From NCBI GenBank assembly GCA_016870995.1, contig VFZU01000017.1, forward strand, positions 1 to 64,000: DNA of 64,000 nucleotides. The letters run 5' to 3'. Source of the DNA: Acidobacteriota bacterium (GTDB lineage Bacteria; Acidobacteriota; Terriglobia; Bryobacterales; Bryobacteraceae). Below are positions 35,914-44,915 of this stretch, in pieces; the stretch's first letter is position 1; every line of letters starts with the position of its first letter. The translations under genes and the position numbers were made by a program. Below the pieces are notes generated by a model, which was not told the DNA's origin, searched no databases, and was given only the letters and a program-made list of their open reading frames with translations.

Positions 35914-37394
35914 TGGTTCTTGATCCAGTTATCGAAGGAGTGATTTTTAGGGCCAGTGTATTGAATCGTATCGAAGAAGCTGGCGTTTCCGTTGAATCGT
36001 GGATCCCCTTCCTCTCGAAGCGTCTTCTCCATTCGATCTCTCAAACCGCGCATGATCATCGCATAGTCCAGATTGCGGGCTTCGTTCTTGATGCAATCGG
36101 GATCGGTGGCGAGAACATAAAGTTCTTCAGCGGGTCGTTTGCCGAAGTTCAACTTGTAGTAGTCATCAAAACGAGACAACAGAAACGTCTTGGTGGGGCC
36201 ATCATCCACATCCCGATAGCCCGTTTCTGGCATACCTGCAGGCCATACATCTGGCGTGTAGTTCCGGATGTACAGGAACTCTTTCGTTCGAATCGCACGC
36301 ACAGGATAGCCAGCGTCGTTCGGGCGGCCAATATCGTGTCGTTCCTTCGCGATGATCATCGCGTCGCGACTCGCATCGACGGTACCGGATTTGCCACTCT
36401 TCAAGACATCCATGAAACTCTTGCCCGTCATAGATGGCGGAGCCTTCAACCCGGCAAGCTCCAAGAAGGTAGGGGCGAAATCACGGGTGTTAATGATGTC
36501 GTCAATCACTCGGCCCGGCTGGATGTGCTTCCCGTAGCGAATGGCGAGTGGGATGTGAAAGCCTTCTTCGTAAATCTGACCCTTGACTCGCGGAAATGGC
36601 ATTCCATGATCTGACGTCACGACGACCATCGTGTCGTCGAGCTCACCCGCTTCCTCAAGCGTCTTCAAGACACGGCCCAGATGCTTGTCGTTCTGTTCCA
36701 CCTCAATGGCATAGTCGAGCAGGTCCGACTTGATGGTGTTGTTGTCGGGCCAGTACCCGGGCACCTTCACATCCGACAATCGCTTACCCGCGCGCACCCC
36801 ACTACCTTCCTCATAGACCCGATGCGGCTCCATCGAACCAAGCCAGAAGCAAAACGGAGTTCCTTGCTTTCGCTTCGTCAGGAAGTCGGCAAAGTTGGCC
36901 GCGTAATCATTATTTGCCATGCCTCTATTGGGTGGCGTATAAGTCTTGGAATTGTAAGAAGGCCCGGCCGGGTTCTGCTTCCAACCAGTGACCTTGAAGT
37001 CTCCTGGCCCCCAACCCTTGCCGGTCAAGCCGACATGGTAGCCAGCGTCGGCCAATATCGATGGATAAACAGGAAAGTCGTTGGGGAAGATGCTGTAGTG
37101 ACTTACCGCCTCTTTCGTCTGCCACGAGTTCCGGCCCGTCAAAATTGTGGCCCGTGAAGGAGAACACTTCGGGTTCGACGTGAAGGTGTTGGTAAAGACC
37201 ACGCCTTCCCTGGCCACTCGATCAAAATTCGGTGTCGACAGCCACGGCACCCCGAAATAGGATGCATGGCGGTTGGACCAGTCATCGGCGATCATGAAAA
37301 CGATGTTCGGCTTCTTGCCTTGCGGCATAGCGATCGAAGCGCCGGCCATCAAAGCGGCGGAACTGCGGAGAAACTGGCGTCGCGAAAAAGGCAT
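35910..37394 (-). CDS. Sulfatase (formylglycine-dependent), Tat-exported
   Basis: Hydrolyses sulfate esters. Start taken at 37394, where a Tat signal begins (MPFSRRQFLRSSAALMAGAS). Metal ligands are in IVFMIADDW, the modified cysteine in CSPSRATILTG (CxPxR), and SDHGMPFPRVKG supplies the second Asp-His pair. About 494 residues, normal for S1 sulfatases. Maturation needs a formylglycine-generating enzyme, not present here. It follows another sulfatase by 25 bases and overlaps the lectin-like gene. Confidence 0.92.
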   Translation of the reverse strand: MPFSRRQFLRSSAALMAGASIAMPQGKKPNIVFMIADDWSNRHASYFGVPWLSTPNFDRVAREGVVFTNTFTSNPKCSPSRATILTGRNSWQTKEAVSHYSIFPNDFPVYPSILADAGYHVGLTGKGWGPGDFKVTGWKQNPAGPSYNSKTYTPPNRGMANNDYAANFADFLTKRKQGTPFCFWLGSMEPHRVYEEGSGVRAGKRLSDVKVPGYWPDNNTIKSDLLDYAIEVEQNDKHLGRVLKTLEEAGELDDTMVVVTSDHGMPFPRVKGQIYEEGFHIPLAIRYGKHIQPGRVIDDIINTRDFAPTFLELAGLKAPPSMTGKSFMDVLKSGKSGTVDASRDAMIIAKERHDIGRPNDAGYPVRAIRTKEFLYIRNYTPDVWPAGMPETGYRDVDDGPTKTFLLSRFDDYYKLNFGKRPAEELYVLATDPDCIKNEARNLDYAMIMRGLRDRMEKTLREEGDPRFNGNASFFDTIQYTGPKNHSFDNWIKNQ

Positions 37395-37419
37395 GGACGC
37401 TATTTTATGCCGCAAGCCG

Positions 37420-38838
37420 CTAGCGTTGCGAAGAAAGATATTCGCCGACCGACCGGTAGGTGCGGTCTTTGTACAACCGGCCGCCGTCCTCAACCGGAGC
37501 GGACCAGTTGAAATTCCAACTGTCGCCAGTCGCTTTCATGTACTGAGCCATGCGTTGTTCGATCTGCGGCATGACGAAGGTTCGCGCACTTGCGTCGCCA
37601 ATCAGGTTGTTGCGTTGGTATGGATCATTCTCCAGGTCAAATAAGACCCAGGGTCTGTCGATGTAAGCGGCGAACATGTACCGGTCGGTTCTCACTCCGC
37701 GCCAGCCCGCAGTGGTGCCATCCCCAGCGTAGGGGCCAAAGATCTGAAAGAAGGCATCTTTCCGAGTCTTGGCAGTTTTTCCGGTAATGGTTTTTGACAG
37801 ATCCAAGCCCTGAAAGCCCGAAGGTGGAGTGATGCCGCAGAGGCCAAGTGTGGTTGCAGGAATATCGATGTGCGAGAAGAGATTGTCGTTAACGCGACCC
37901 TGCTTCATCACACGAGGGTAGTGAACGATACCGGGCACGCGGATCGACTCTTCGTAGGGCTTGCGCTTAAGACGAAGTCCATGGGAACCCAGCATATCGC
38001 CGTGATCTGAAAAGAAGAACGTCGCAGTATCTTCGCCCGTCGACATTTGAGAAACTGCCTTTTGCAGGCGCCCCACCTGGTCGTCCACAGCGGTGCAGGC
38101 CGCATAATAGGCGGCCAGTTGCTTACGGTCTGGACCTTTCTCAACTTCTTCGTAATTCGCCCGCAAACGAATCTTCGCAGGATCGAAGCGCTTCATGTAT
38201 TCCGCAGGTGCTCCGTATGGATCGTGAGGCGGTCCAGGAGCCACCATCAGAAAGAATGGCTTGTCCGATTTCTTTTGCTGGTCGAGAAACTCAAGCGCGA
38301 GGTCGGTCCAGCCTTCTGCTTCGAACTTCCCCATTTGAATTGGCTTGGCATCGTCCCGAAAGTAAGTCGCATTGAAATGATCGTGGCTGCACTCGTTCGC
38401 GGCCCAATACTCAAAGCCAAGCCTACGCTCGCCGGGCGGGATAAATCCAGGCATGCGTGGCCCACCGTCAAGGTGCCACTTGCCAATAAAGCCTGTCCGA
38501 TAGCCTGCACCCCGCAGCACGCGGGCAATCGAATTCGAGTTCTCGTTCAGCCGCAGGTCGTTTGCCACCATGCCGTTGGTATGGCAATACTGCCCCGTCA
38601 TTAGGATTGCGCGTGCAGGACAACAAACCGGCGTATTGGCCACGGTGTTGCGAAACTGCAAACCCTCTTTGGCCATGCGATCCAAATTCGGAGTTTGTGC
38701 ATTCTCGTCACCCATCGAACCTAACGCTTGACCACGCCACTGATCGGGCATGTACCAGATGATATTGGGCGACTTCGGCTTCGATTTCGATAGCAATAGC
38801 GCGGGCGCCGTGCCCAAAAGTGCTCTACGGGTCAGCAT
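37420..38838 (-). CDS. Sulfatase (formylglycine-dependent), Tat-like signal
   Basis: 472 residues, with a twin-arginine leader (MLTRRALLGTAPALLLSKSK). Active-site motif CCPARAILMTG (first Cys modified), metal-binding NIIWYMPDQWRG, GKWHLDGG, and FFSDHGDMLGSHGL, which is typical of choline-sulfatase/iduronate-type S1 subfamilies. Substrate specificity cannot be told from the sequence. It lies two bases after the SGNH hydrolase gene in the same operon. Confidence 0.92.
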   Translation of the reverse strand: MLTRRALLGTAPALLLSKSKPKSPNIIWYMPDQWRGQALGSMGDENAQTPNLDRMAKEGLQFRNTVANTPVCCPARAILMTGQYCHTNGMVANDLRLNENSNSIARVLRGAGYRTGFIGKWHLDGGPRMPGFIPPGERRLGFEYWAANECSHDHFNATYFRDDAKPIQMGKFEAEGWTDLALEFLDQQKKSDKPFFLMVAPGPPHDPYGAPAEYMKRFDPAKIRLRANYEEVEKGPDRKQLAAYYAACTAVDDQVGRLQKAVSQMSTGEDTATFFFSDHGDMLGSHGLRLKRKPYEESIRVPGIVHYPRVMKQGRVNDNLFSHIDIPATTLGLCGITPPSGFQGLDLSKTITGKTAKTRKDAFFQIFGPYAGDGTTAGWRGVRTDRYMFAAYIDRPWVLFDLENDPYQRNNLIGDASARTFVMPQIEQRMAQYMKATGDSWNFNWSAPVEDGGRLYKDRTYRSVGEYLSSQR

Positions 38839-38840
38839 GC

Positions 38841-40130
38841 TTAATTCTCCTTCAACGGTGGCTGGTGTGTGCGAATTTTCAATCGGGGCGACTTTCCCTT
38901 GGGGGCAACGAGGGTGAGATGGTGTTTCGTGTTGGCAAGCCCATAGAGAATTGTCTGAGTCCCAGTGGATGGCAAGACCGGGTCAATGTACCGCGGCATG
39001 GAGGCCCAACGAATCTGCCTACCTCCAGGCATTGAAATCTTATGAAGCCCGTAGGAGCGAACCACGTCATAGTCTTCCGGGTCTAGCGTCACACGCCTGC
39101 TGTTCGAAACGAACCGTTGCTTCGTGGTGCCACTGCCGTCAAAGCCCGTCAGACTGCCATAGACTTCAAAATCGAATTCGGTTCCCGGGTCATTGCGCCG
39201 GGTTACCTTCAGAACCCATTCTTCGGTTTGCAAAGGCCGCTCTGAGCCAACCCGCATCACAGTAGGCCAATCGGCGTCCCAGGTGTTGGTCGGGCGCGAA
39301 TGATAGTGAAGCGCGGGGATCGCGGACGGGCGTTGTTGGTCGATCCACACATCAACTGGGCCATCGGTCAAGCCCAGCACCTCGACCCGGTTCCCCTCAA
39401 AATCAAGCTCGATACGGCCGTTCTTCCATTTCGGCTCCACCTCTGAGTAAACGGCTCGCTTTTGCGAAGATCCCGGTACCAGAAATTGTTTGGTGATCGC
39501 AGCATACAGCTCTTCACCTCTGGCATTCAAATGCACAGAATCTCTCAATAACTCGCTTGGCTTCATGCCAGTCTGCTTTAGATGTTCATGCCAGCCACCG
39601 CGAATATCCACTAAACCCAAGCCATATTTTCTGGCCAGTTCAGGCAGCCACTCGAAGCTGTGCTTCTCTTGAAAGTCATAACTCTTTCGCCGGCTTCCAC
39701 CAGGGTCCGCTTCTCCGGGTATCCACACCACGTGGTCACTCTGCAACAGAACTTCGGCAGTAGTTTGGCTTCGAATGAATCGAATGATCTTCTCGTACAA
39801 GTCCTGTGAGCCGTAATCGTGAAACACGATGAGATCCGGTTGGAAAGGCAGAATATCGGCCTCCATCGTTCGAATCAGATACTGCGTAGAGTAGCCGCCA
39901 ATCGTCCGATTTTCGATCTTCAGTTCCGCCTTGGGATAGCGCGCACGAAGATCTGCCGCTACGATGCGCCACCAGTCTTGCTTCGAGATGGACTGCCCAT
40001 AGATCAGAATCACCGCCGACTGACCATTCTCGAGAAGCGACATCGTTCGCTCCATCCCTTGGCCGGGCGCAATGGGTTGGCCCAGGGCTTCGAAGGCCAA
40101 AGCTAGGGCAATCCAAAGATGATTCTTCAC
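38841..40130 (-). CDS. SGNH/GDSL-type hydrolase, secreted
   Basis: 429 residues with a signal peptide (MKNHLWIALALAFEALGQ). Block I is atypical (VILIYGQSISKQDWW, the Ser in GQS). The Gly/Asn blocks are in NRTIGGYST and VFHDYGSQD, and block V is RDSVHLNARGEELY with the catalytic Asp-His. After residue 215 a beta-rich domain follows. Such enzymes remove acetyl or other acyl groups from polysaccharides. Position directly before two sulfatases suggests joint removal of glycan substituents. Confidence 0.75.
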   Translation of the reverse strand: MKNHLWIALALAFEALGQPIAPGQGMERTMSLLENGQSAVILIYGQSISKQDWWRIVAADLRARYPKAELKIENRTIGGYSTQYLIRTMEADILPFQPDLIVFHDYGSQDLYEKIIRFIRSQTTAEVLLQSDHVVWIPGEADPGGSRRKSYDFQEKHSFEWLPELARKYGLGLVDIRGGWHEHLKQTGMKPSELLRDSVHLNARGEELYAAITKQFLVPGSSQKRAVYSEVEPKWKNGRIELDFEGNRVEVLGLTDGPVDVWIDQQRPSAIPALHYHSRPTNTWDADWPTVMRVGSERPLQTEEWVLKVTRRNDPGTEFDFEVYGSLTGFDGSGTTKQRFVSNSRRVTLDPEDYDVVRSYGLHKISMPGGRQIRWASMPRYIDPVLPSTGTQTILYGLANTKHHLTLVAPKGKSPRLKIRTHQPPLKEN

Positions 40131-40142
40131 ACGATCAAACTA

Positions 40143-40985
40143 TCACTGTCGCTTCAGTCCAAGACGCGATGCGATGATGGCGTCGAGCCACCGCTTGGGT
40201 AGCAACCGCGGGATCCACCAATTTGTTAGCGGCTGCGGTACAAGTGCGTGGCGGGTCGCTGGGCTGGGGTTCATCAGAATCTCAACCAGCAGATCGGCGC
40301 AGCGCTCAGGCGGGAACCCCTTCGAGGCAAGATCCTGCATGTATTGTTGCGTGCGGCGCAAGGGCTCCGCATATGGCGTATCGAGGTAAGGCTCAATCTC
40401 CGCCTTTCCCCAGATTGGAGTTCGCACTGCTCCAGGACCCACAACGATCACATCAATTCCGTACAACATCAATTCGCGGCGCATCGATTCTGACAAGCCT
40501 TCCAGCGCATGCTTGGATGCCGCGTAGGCACCGACGAATGGCGCGCCATTCTTGCCAGCCACCGAACTGATGTGGATGATCTTCCCTGGCTTTCCTGCAA
40601 GACTGCGATCCGCACCCAGCAGAGGCGCAAAAGCTTGAGCAATCGCAACCACGCTGAATACATTTACCTCAAACTGCTTTCGAATCTGATCCATCGGGAT
40701 ATGCAGCAATGGCCCAGCAACAGCAATACCCGCATTCTGAATCAACCCGTCGAGCGTCCGGCCAGATAAGACCTGGGCGACTTCATGCGCTGCTTTCTGG
40801 ATACCTTCGGCATCTGTGACGTCGAAGATCAAGGGATGAAAACCATGAGGCAACTCGGCGGTGAGTCGAGCCGCATCCGCTTCGTTTCTCACGGAGCCGA
40901 ATACATAAAATCCTGCGGAAACTGCGGCACGGGCGGCGGCCAACCCAATACCCGTAGAGACGCCGGTGATCACGACTGTCTTCAA
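40143..40985 (-). CDS. Short-chain dehydrogenase/reductase
   Basis: Classical SDR, 280 residues: NAD(P) motif TGVSTGIG (7-14), LIQNAGIAVAG, catalytic Ser in IIHISSVAGK and YAASK (Tyr/Lys). The C-terminal LLPKRWLDAIIASRLGLKR resembles membrane-associated retinol-type SDRs. Substrate unknown. Its ATG overlaps the stop of the NicO transporter gene upstream. Confidence 0.92.
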   Translation of the reverse strand: MKTVVITGVSTGIGLAAARAAVSAGFYVFGSVRNEADAARLTAELPHGFHPLIFDVTDAEGIQKAAHEVAQVLSGRTLDGLIQNAGIAVAGPLLHIPMDQIRKQFEVNVFSVVAIAQAFAPLLGADRSLAGKPGKIIHISSVAGKNGAPFVGAYAASKHALEGLSESMRRELMLYGIDVIVVGPGAVRTPIWGKAEIEPYLDTPYAEPLRRTQQYMQDLASKGFPPERCADLLVEILMNPSPATRHALVPQPLTNWWIPRLLPKRWLDAIIASRLGLKRQ

Positions 40986-41641
40986 AACATCAACCCAATT
41001 CCCAGCACGATCAATACCAGCGCGCTCATGATCGGGATCGTCACGGAGAGAGATTGAAATCGCTTGGCCTGCGGCACAGCTAGAACAGCCGCGAGTCCGA
41101 GACCAATCAGCACTGCCGCAAGGCCGACAGAAAAGCTCACCAGCAAGACGAGCCCATAGAGGCTTTGCCCACGAGACAGTGCCAAGAGCAGTAAAGATAA
41201 AGCCTCAGGGCACGGAACGATTCCACCGGAAACACCAAGCGCCTTCAGTGGCACGCCATACGAATGATCATGTGAAGTGATCACCGGCGAAGTTGCAGCG
41301 ACAGGCTGCGGACGCAATCGCTTCCACAATAGCCAGGCGCCAATGCCTGCAATCAGAACGCCACTCACTTTCGTCAGCATCGGATGCAGTGCTTGCAGAT
41401 CGATCGACTCGGCAAGGTAGTAAGCCAGCAGTCCCAACACGAACACACTCGCCGTATGGGTAAAGGTCACGATCGCGCCAAGCCTCAGGGCATCGAGCGG
41501 AGATCCACGAGTACCGGCGAGATAGGCCGCCACGATGGTCTTGCCATGACCCGGTGTTAAAGCATGCGCCGCACCCAACACCGCCGCAGACCCCAACGAG
41601 AATACGCCAGGCGCCAGCAACAACTCAGAAAGAGTACTCAT
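40982..41641 (-). CDS. NicO/RcnA-like nickel-cobalt transporter
   Basis: 219-residue inner-membrane protein with six predicted helices. Family motifs are GAAHALTPGHGKTIVAAYLAG near the N-terminus, ATFTHTAS-type IVTFTHTASVFVLG in the next helix, and VSGGIVPCPEALSLLLLAL in the middle. A short His/Asp stretch (SHDHSYG) lies in the cytoplasmic loop. Probably exports or imports Ni/Co. Overlaps both neighbours by four bases. Confidence 0.85.
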   Translation of the reverse strand: MSTLSELLLAPGVFSLGSAAVLGAAHALTPGHGKTIVAAYLAGTRGSPLDALRLGAIVTFTHTASVFVLGLLAYYLAESIDLQALHPMLTKVSGVLIAGIGAWLLWKRLRPQPVAATSPVITSHDHSYGVPLKALGVSGGIVPCPEALSLLLLALSRGQSLYGLVLLVSFSVGLAAVLIGLGLAAVLAVPQAKRFQSLSVTIPIMSALVLIVLGIGLMF

Positions 41642-42867
41642 GCCTTACGGAATGCTTCGGCAACAGCATTCATTTGCTCAATCGAGTTGTAGACATGCGG
41701 CGAAATCCGAATGCCGCGAATGGGGCCCGAGGGCGTGACGCTAAAGGCCATGCCATGGTCACTGTAGAGTTTTGCATCAAATGCGCGCAGATCAGCTACC
41801 GAAGGCAGATCGGCCTTCACCACGCCACAATAAAGTTCTTCTTTGCGATTGGTGCGCAACTGTACTTTCGGGTTCTTGGCAAGCTCGTTCATCAAGTGTG
41901 TCGTGAGCTGACGAATGCGGGCTTCCACTGAGGCCATTCCGATCATCGTCAAGAACTCGAACGTGGCGTCCAAGGCGACTAACCGCGCATCATCGCGCTG
42001 CCCATAAGCTTCGAGAAATCTCGCTCCGCCTTTACCGTCCTCGCTGTAGCCAACACTAACAATCGAGGGCCAAACTTCTTTTTGCCGGTAACTCGCCACG
42101 TAAAGGACACCCGCCTCGAGCGGGCCCATCAACCACTTGTGCGAACTGGTTGCATAAGAGTCGCATCCGATCCGCCGCAGATCCACAGGCAACATGCCTC
42201 CGCTTTGCGCGCCATCCACGTGGCACCAGATGCCTTTTTCGCGAGCCCTCCGGCAAATTTCAGCGACTGGATACAGCACGCCTGTGGAACTGGTGACATG
42301 CGTCAGAGAAACCACCTTGGTCTTGGGCGTAAAACCCGCTTCCACCTTTGCCGCCAATTGTTCGGCCGAGTCGATCAATTGCGTCATGGGCAGGATATTC
42401 AGCGAGAAACCCAGACGTTTGGCCTGATTCTTCCAGCTATCGAGATTGGAGGGATGATTGTCCTCAATCAGCATGACTTCATCACCCGCCTTGAGGTTCA
42501 GGCCATGCACGATGGTGTTGGTCGCTTCCGACGTATTTCTAGTAAATGCAATTTCGTCGGCCGTCACACCAAAGAACTGGGCCGCACGAACCCGGACACG
42601 CTCGCGCAATGGACCAAACTTGGCGCGATTTTGAAAGCTCGGATCAGCCTCGAAGTCACGTAGAAAATGTTGATGTCGATCAAGAACTGGCAAAGAAGCC
42701 GGGCAAACGTTCGCCGCATTCAGATAAACCAATCCGTCGCGTAAAGGAAACTGTTTACGCAGCATCGTCCAGAAAGCCTCGTCCCGAGCGACAGAACTTA
42801 AAGTCGATTGAGCAAATGCTGCCCACAGGGGGCTGAAGCCAAGCGGAAAAAGGGATCGGCGCAACAT
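41638..42867 (-). CDS. Class V PLP aminotransferase (isopenicillin-N epimerase/cysteine desulfurase-like)
   Basis: Start set at 42867 (MLRRSLFPLGFSPLWAAFAQ), because the longer frame runs through HU and its promoter. The leader looks like an export signal, as in several acidobacterial members. Motifs: LVYLNAANVCPAS, FTRNTSEATNTIVHGL, HVTSSTGVLYPV, CHVDGAQSGGML and the PLP lysine in SSHKWLMGPLEAG. Reaction uncertain: elimination, epimerisation or desulfuration are all known in the group. First gene of a seven-gene minus-strand operon. Confidence 0.85.
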   Translation of the reverse strand: MLRRSLFPLGFSPLWAAFAQSTLSSVARDEAFWTMLRKQFPLRDGLVYLNAANVCPASLPVLDRHQHFLRDFEADPSFQNRAKFGPLRERVRVRAAQFFGVTADEIAFTRNTSEATNTIVHGLNLKAGDEVMLIEDNHPSNLDSWKNQAKRLGFSLNILPMTQLIDSAEQLAAKVEAGFTPKTKVVSLTHVTSSTGVLYPVAEICRRAREKGIWCHVDGAQSGGMLPVDLRRIGCDSYATSSHKWLMGPLEAGVLYVASYRQKEVWPSIVSVGYSEDGKGGARFLEAYGQRDDARLVALDATFEFLTMIGMASVEARIRQLTTHLMNELAKNPKVQLRTNRKEELYCGVVKADLPSVADLRAFDAKLYSDHGMAFSVTPSGPIRGIRISPHVYNSIEQMNAVAEAFRKA

Positions 42868-42908
42868 ATTGAGCGAGTATAGCCGAGCAGCGGGCGAGAA
42901 TGGGGCTC

Positions 42909-42938
42909 TTGACTTGAACCCCCGCCAATGTCTATAGT
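42909..42938 (+). promoter_or_regulatory. Sigma-70-type promoter of the HU/envelope operon
   Basis: TTGACT at 42909-42914 and TATAGT at 42933-42938 with an 18-base spacer, 58 bases upstream of the HU start. A good match to vegetative hexamers. The region is divergent from the aminotransferase gene, whose start lies 42 bases to the left. Confidence 0.65.
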
Positions 42939-42996
42939 AAAGGTCTTGTTTTTTATAATTTAGCCACTGCCTCTCGTCTCTCAAGGAATCCAGCTC

Positions 42997-43263
42997 ATGA
43001 TCAAACTCGACATCATCAACGAAGTGGTTTCGAAAACCGGCATCACTAAGACCAAGGCAGAAATGGCCGTGGAGACCGTGTTTGAAAGCATGAAGCGGGC
43101 ACTCGGCCAGGGCGAACGCATCGAGTTGCGCGGCTTCGGCATCTTCAATGTACGCCCGCGCAAGACCGGCATTGGCCGCAACCCTCGCACTGGTGATGAA
43201 GTCGCAATCCCGCCAGGCAAGGCAGTACGCTTCAAGCCCGGCAAAGAATTGCAAACCCTCTAG
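42997..43263 (+). CDS. HU/IHF-family DNA-binding protein
   Basis: 88-residue nucleoid protein: IINEVVSKTGITKTKAEMAVE helices, then GFGIFNVRPRKTGIGRNPRTG, the DNA-contacting arm with the conserved Arg-Asn-Pro, and VRFKPGKELQ at the end. It binds and bends DNA as a dimer. It is followed nine bases later by the M50 protease gene and has its own strong promoter. Confidence 0.95.
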   Translation: MIKLDIINEVVSKTGITKTKAEMAVETVFESMKRALGQGERIELRGFGIFNVRPRKTGIGRNPRTGDEVAIPPGKAVRFKPGKELQTL

Positions 43264-43271
43264 AAACAAGA

Positions 43272-44162
43272 GTGATCATCGAAGAGCAAGCGCGGCCCCG
43301 GTATCTGCTTGCACTCTTTCTGCTTCTGTTAAGCCTATGGACCACCTGTGCGGCTGGTTCGCGCATGGTTCATAACTTCCAAAACAATTTGCCGGCCTTC
43401 CGTTTCGAACAAGACGCCATACCTCTGTTCTCAGCCTTCTTCGACTCAAGCTTGCTTTGGAGTGGGCTTGCCTTTGCTCTCCCTCTGATCCTGATACTTC
43501 TGGCTCACGAGCTGGGTCATTACTTCGCATGTCTCTACTATCAGCTCGACGCTTCCTTGCCCTACTTTCTACCAGTGCCAACCTTCATTGGCACCTTCGG
43601 CGCCTTCATTCGAATCCGGTCCATCATCTACTCGCGAACTGTGCTCTTTGATGTCGGCATCGCCGGGCCGGTAGCCGGGTTTGTCGTGCTGCTTCCCTTC
43701 CTGTTCTACGGGGTTTGGATGAGCCGTGCCTCCGAAATTGCCGCCGCGGGCGACATGGTCTTCGGCACGCCTCTGGTGGTTCGCTTTTTTGAGTCGATTT
43801 TCTTCCCTGGTATTGCTCCCGAGAAGATCTATTTACATCCAATGGCACGTGCTGCGTGGGTCGGCATCTTCGCAACCGCTTTGAACCTGCTACCGATTGG
43901 CCAGCTCGATGGCGGGCATATCATCTACTCACTCACGGGCCGCTGGGCCTCTCGCATTTCGCTGGCCGCAATCATCGCGTTGATCCCACTCGGCTACTTT
44001 TACCCACCCTGGTGGGGTTGGGCCGTGGCACTCTATTTCTTCGGCCGGCGACATCCGCGCATTCACGATGAAACGCCGCTCAATCCCCAACGCAAAGCAT
44101 TCGCTCTGATCGGCCTGGCGCTCTTCATCGTCTGCTTCATGGTGGCTCCGTTAGGCTATTAG
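43272..44162 (+). CDS. M50 site-2-protease-family membrane metalloprotease
   Basis: 296 residues with about six membrane helices. Zinc site HELGH in ILLAHELGHYFACLYY and the third ligand in LPIGQLDGGHIIYSL (LDG). There is no PDZ domain. GTG start nine bases after the HU stop. Site-2 proteases cut transmembrane anti-sigma factors or signal peptides; the target here is unknown. The downstream gene begins directly after its stop codon. Confidence 0.92.
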   Translation: MIIEEQARPRYLLALFLLLLSLWTTCAAGSRMVHNFQNNLPAFRFEQDAIPLFSAFFDSSLLWSGLAFALPLILILLAHELGHYFACLYYQLDASLPYFLPVPTFIGTFGAFIRIRSIIYSRTVLFDVGIAGPVAGFVVLLPFLFYGVWMSRASEIAAAGDMVFGTPLVVRFFESIFFPGIAPEKIYLHPMARAAWVGIFATALNLLPIGQLDGGHIIYSLTGRWASRISLAAIIALIPLGYFYPPWWGWAVALYFFGRRHPRIHDETPLNPQRKAFALIGLALFIVCFMVAPLGY

Positions 44163-44915
44163 ATGGCGATGAAAATCTCCGCGGCAATCATCACTTTCAA
44201 CGAAGAACTCAACATCGCGCGTGCGATCGAGAGCCTGCGCTGCTGCGATGAAATCGTCGTGATCGACAGCGGCTCGAACGACCGCACGATCGAACTGGCG
44301 CGCAACCACGGAGCGCGCGTAATCGAAACCCACTGGCGCGGCTACGCGGCCCAGAAGAACTTCGCCTCTGAGGCTTGCAAACACGACTGGGTCCTCAGCA
44401 TCGATGCCGACGAAGCATTGAGCGAGTCGCTGGAAGGCGAGATCTGGCAACTCAAAAAGAATGGCCCTTCCTACGACGGTTACACTATGCCCCGTCTCGC
44501 TCAGTACCTGGGTCGCTGGATCCTGCACTCTGGCTGGTATCCCGACCGTAAGGTGCGTTTATTTAACCGCACGAAGGCCAAATGGGTGGGTGATTACGTC
44601 CATGAAAGTGTCGAGGTACACGGCACAACGGGACACCTGGAAACGAACCTCCTGCACTATACGTGCTCCTCGCTGAGCGAACACCTTCGCACGATGGACC
44701 GTTACACCACACTTGCAGCGGAGCAGATCGTTTCGCAAAAAAAGAAGGTGAAGTGGCGGAACATGGCAATTGATCCGGCGTGGACCTTCTTTAAGAGCTA
44801 TGTCCTGCAGCGGGGATTTCTGGATGGCCCCGAAGGCTTGGCCATTGCTTACATGGCCGGGATTTATACATTTCTCAAGTACGCTAAAGCAAGAAACATG
44901 TCACCACAACGATGA
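44163..44915 (+). CDS. Family 2 glycosyltransferase (LPS core WaaE/LgtF-like)
   Basis: 250 residues, GT-A fold: ISAAIITFNEELNIARAIESL, VVIDSGSNDRT and the metal-binding SIDADEAL (DxD). YLGRWILHSGWYPDRKVRLF and GDYVHESVEV are typical of inner-core beta-1,4-glucosyltransferases. It acts at the cytoplasmic membrane in lipopolysaccharide or another glycolipid. Start adjoins the protease stop, and the end overlaps the next glycosyltransferase by four bases. Confidence 0.9.
   Translation: MAMKISAAIITFNEELNIARAIESLRCCDEIVVIDSGSNDRTIELARNHGARVIETHWRGYAAQKNFASEACKHDWVLSIDADEALSESLEGEIWQLKKNGPSYDGYTMPRLAQYLGRWILHSGWYPDRKVRLFNRTKAKWVGDYVHESVEVHGTTGHLETNLLHYTCSSLSEHLRTMDRYTTLAAEQIVSQKKKVKWRNMAIDPAWTFFKSYVLQRGFLDGPEGLAIAYMAGIYTFLKYAKARNMSPQR

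Noticed and set aside
42868-43269. N-terminal extension of the class V aminotransferase frame
   Set aside because: It is antisense to HU and its promoter and has no aminotransferase features.
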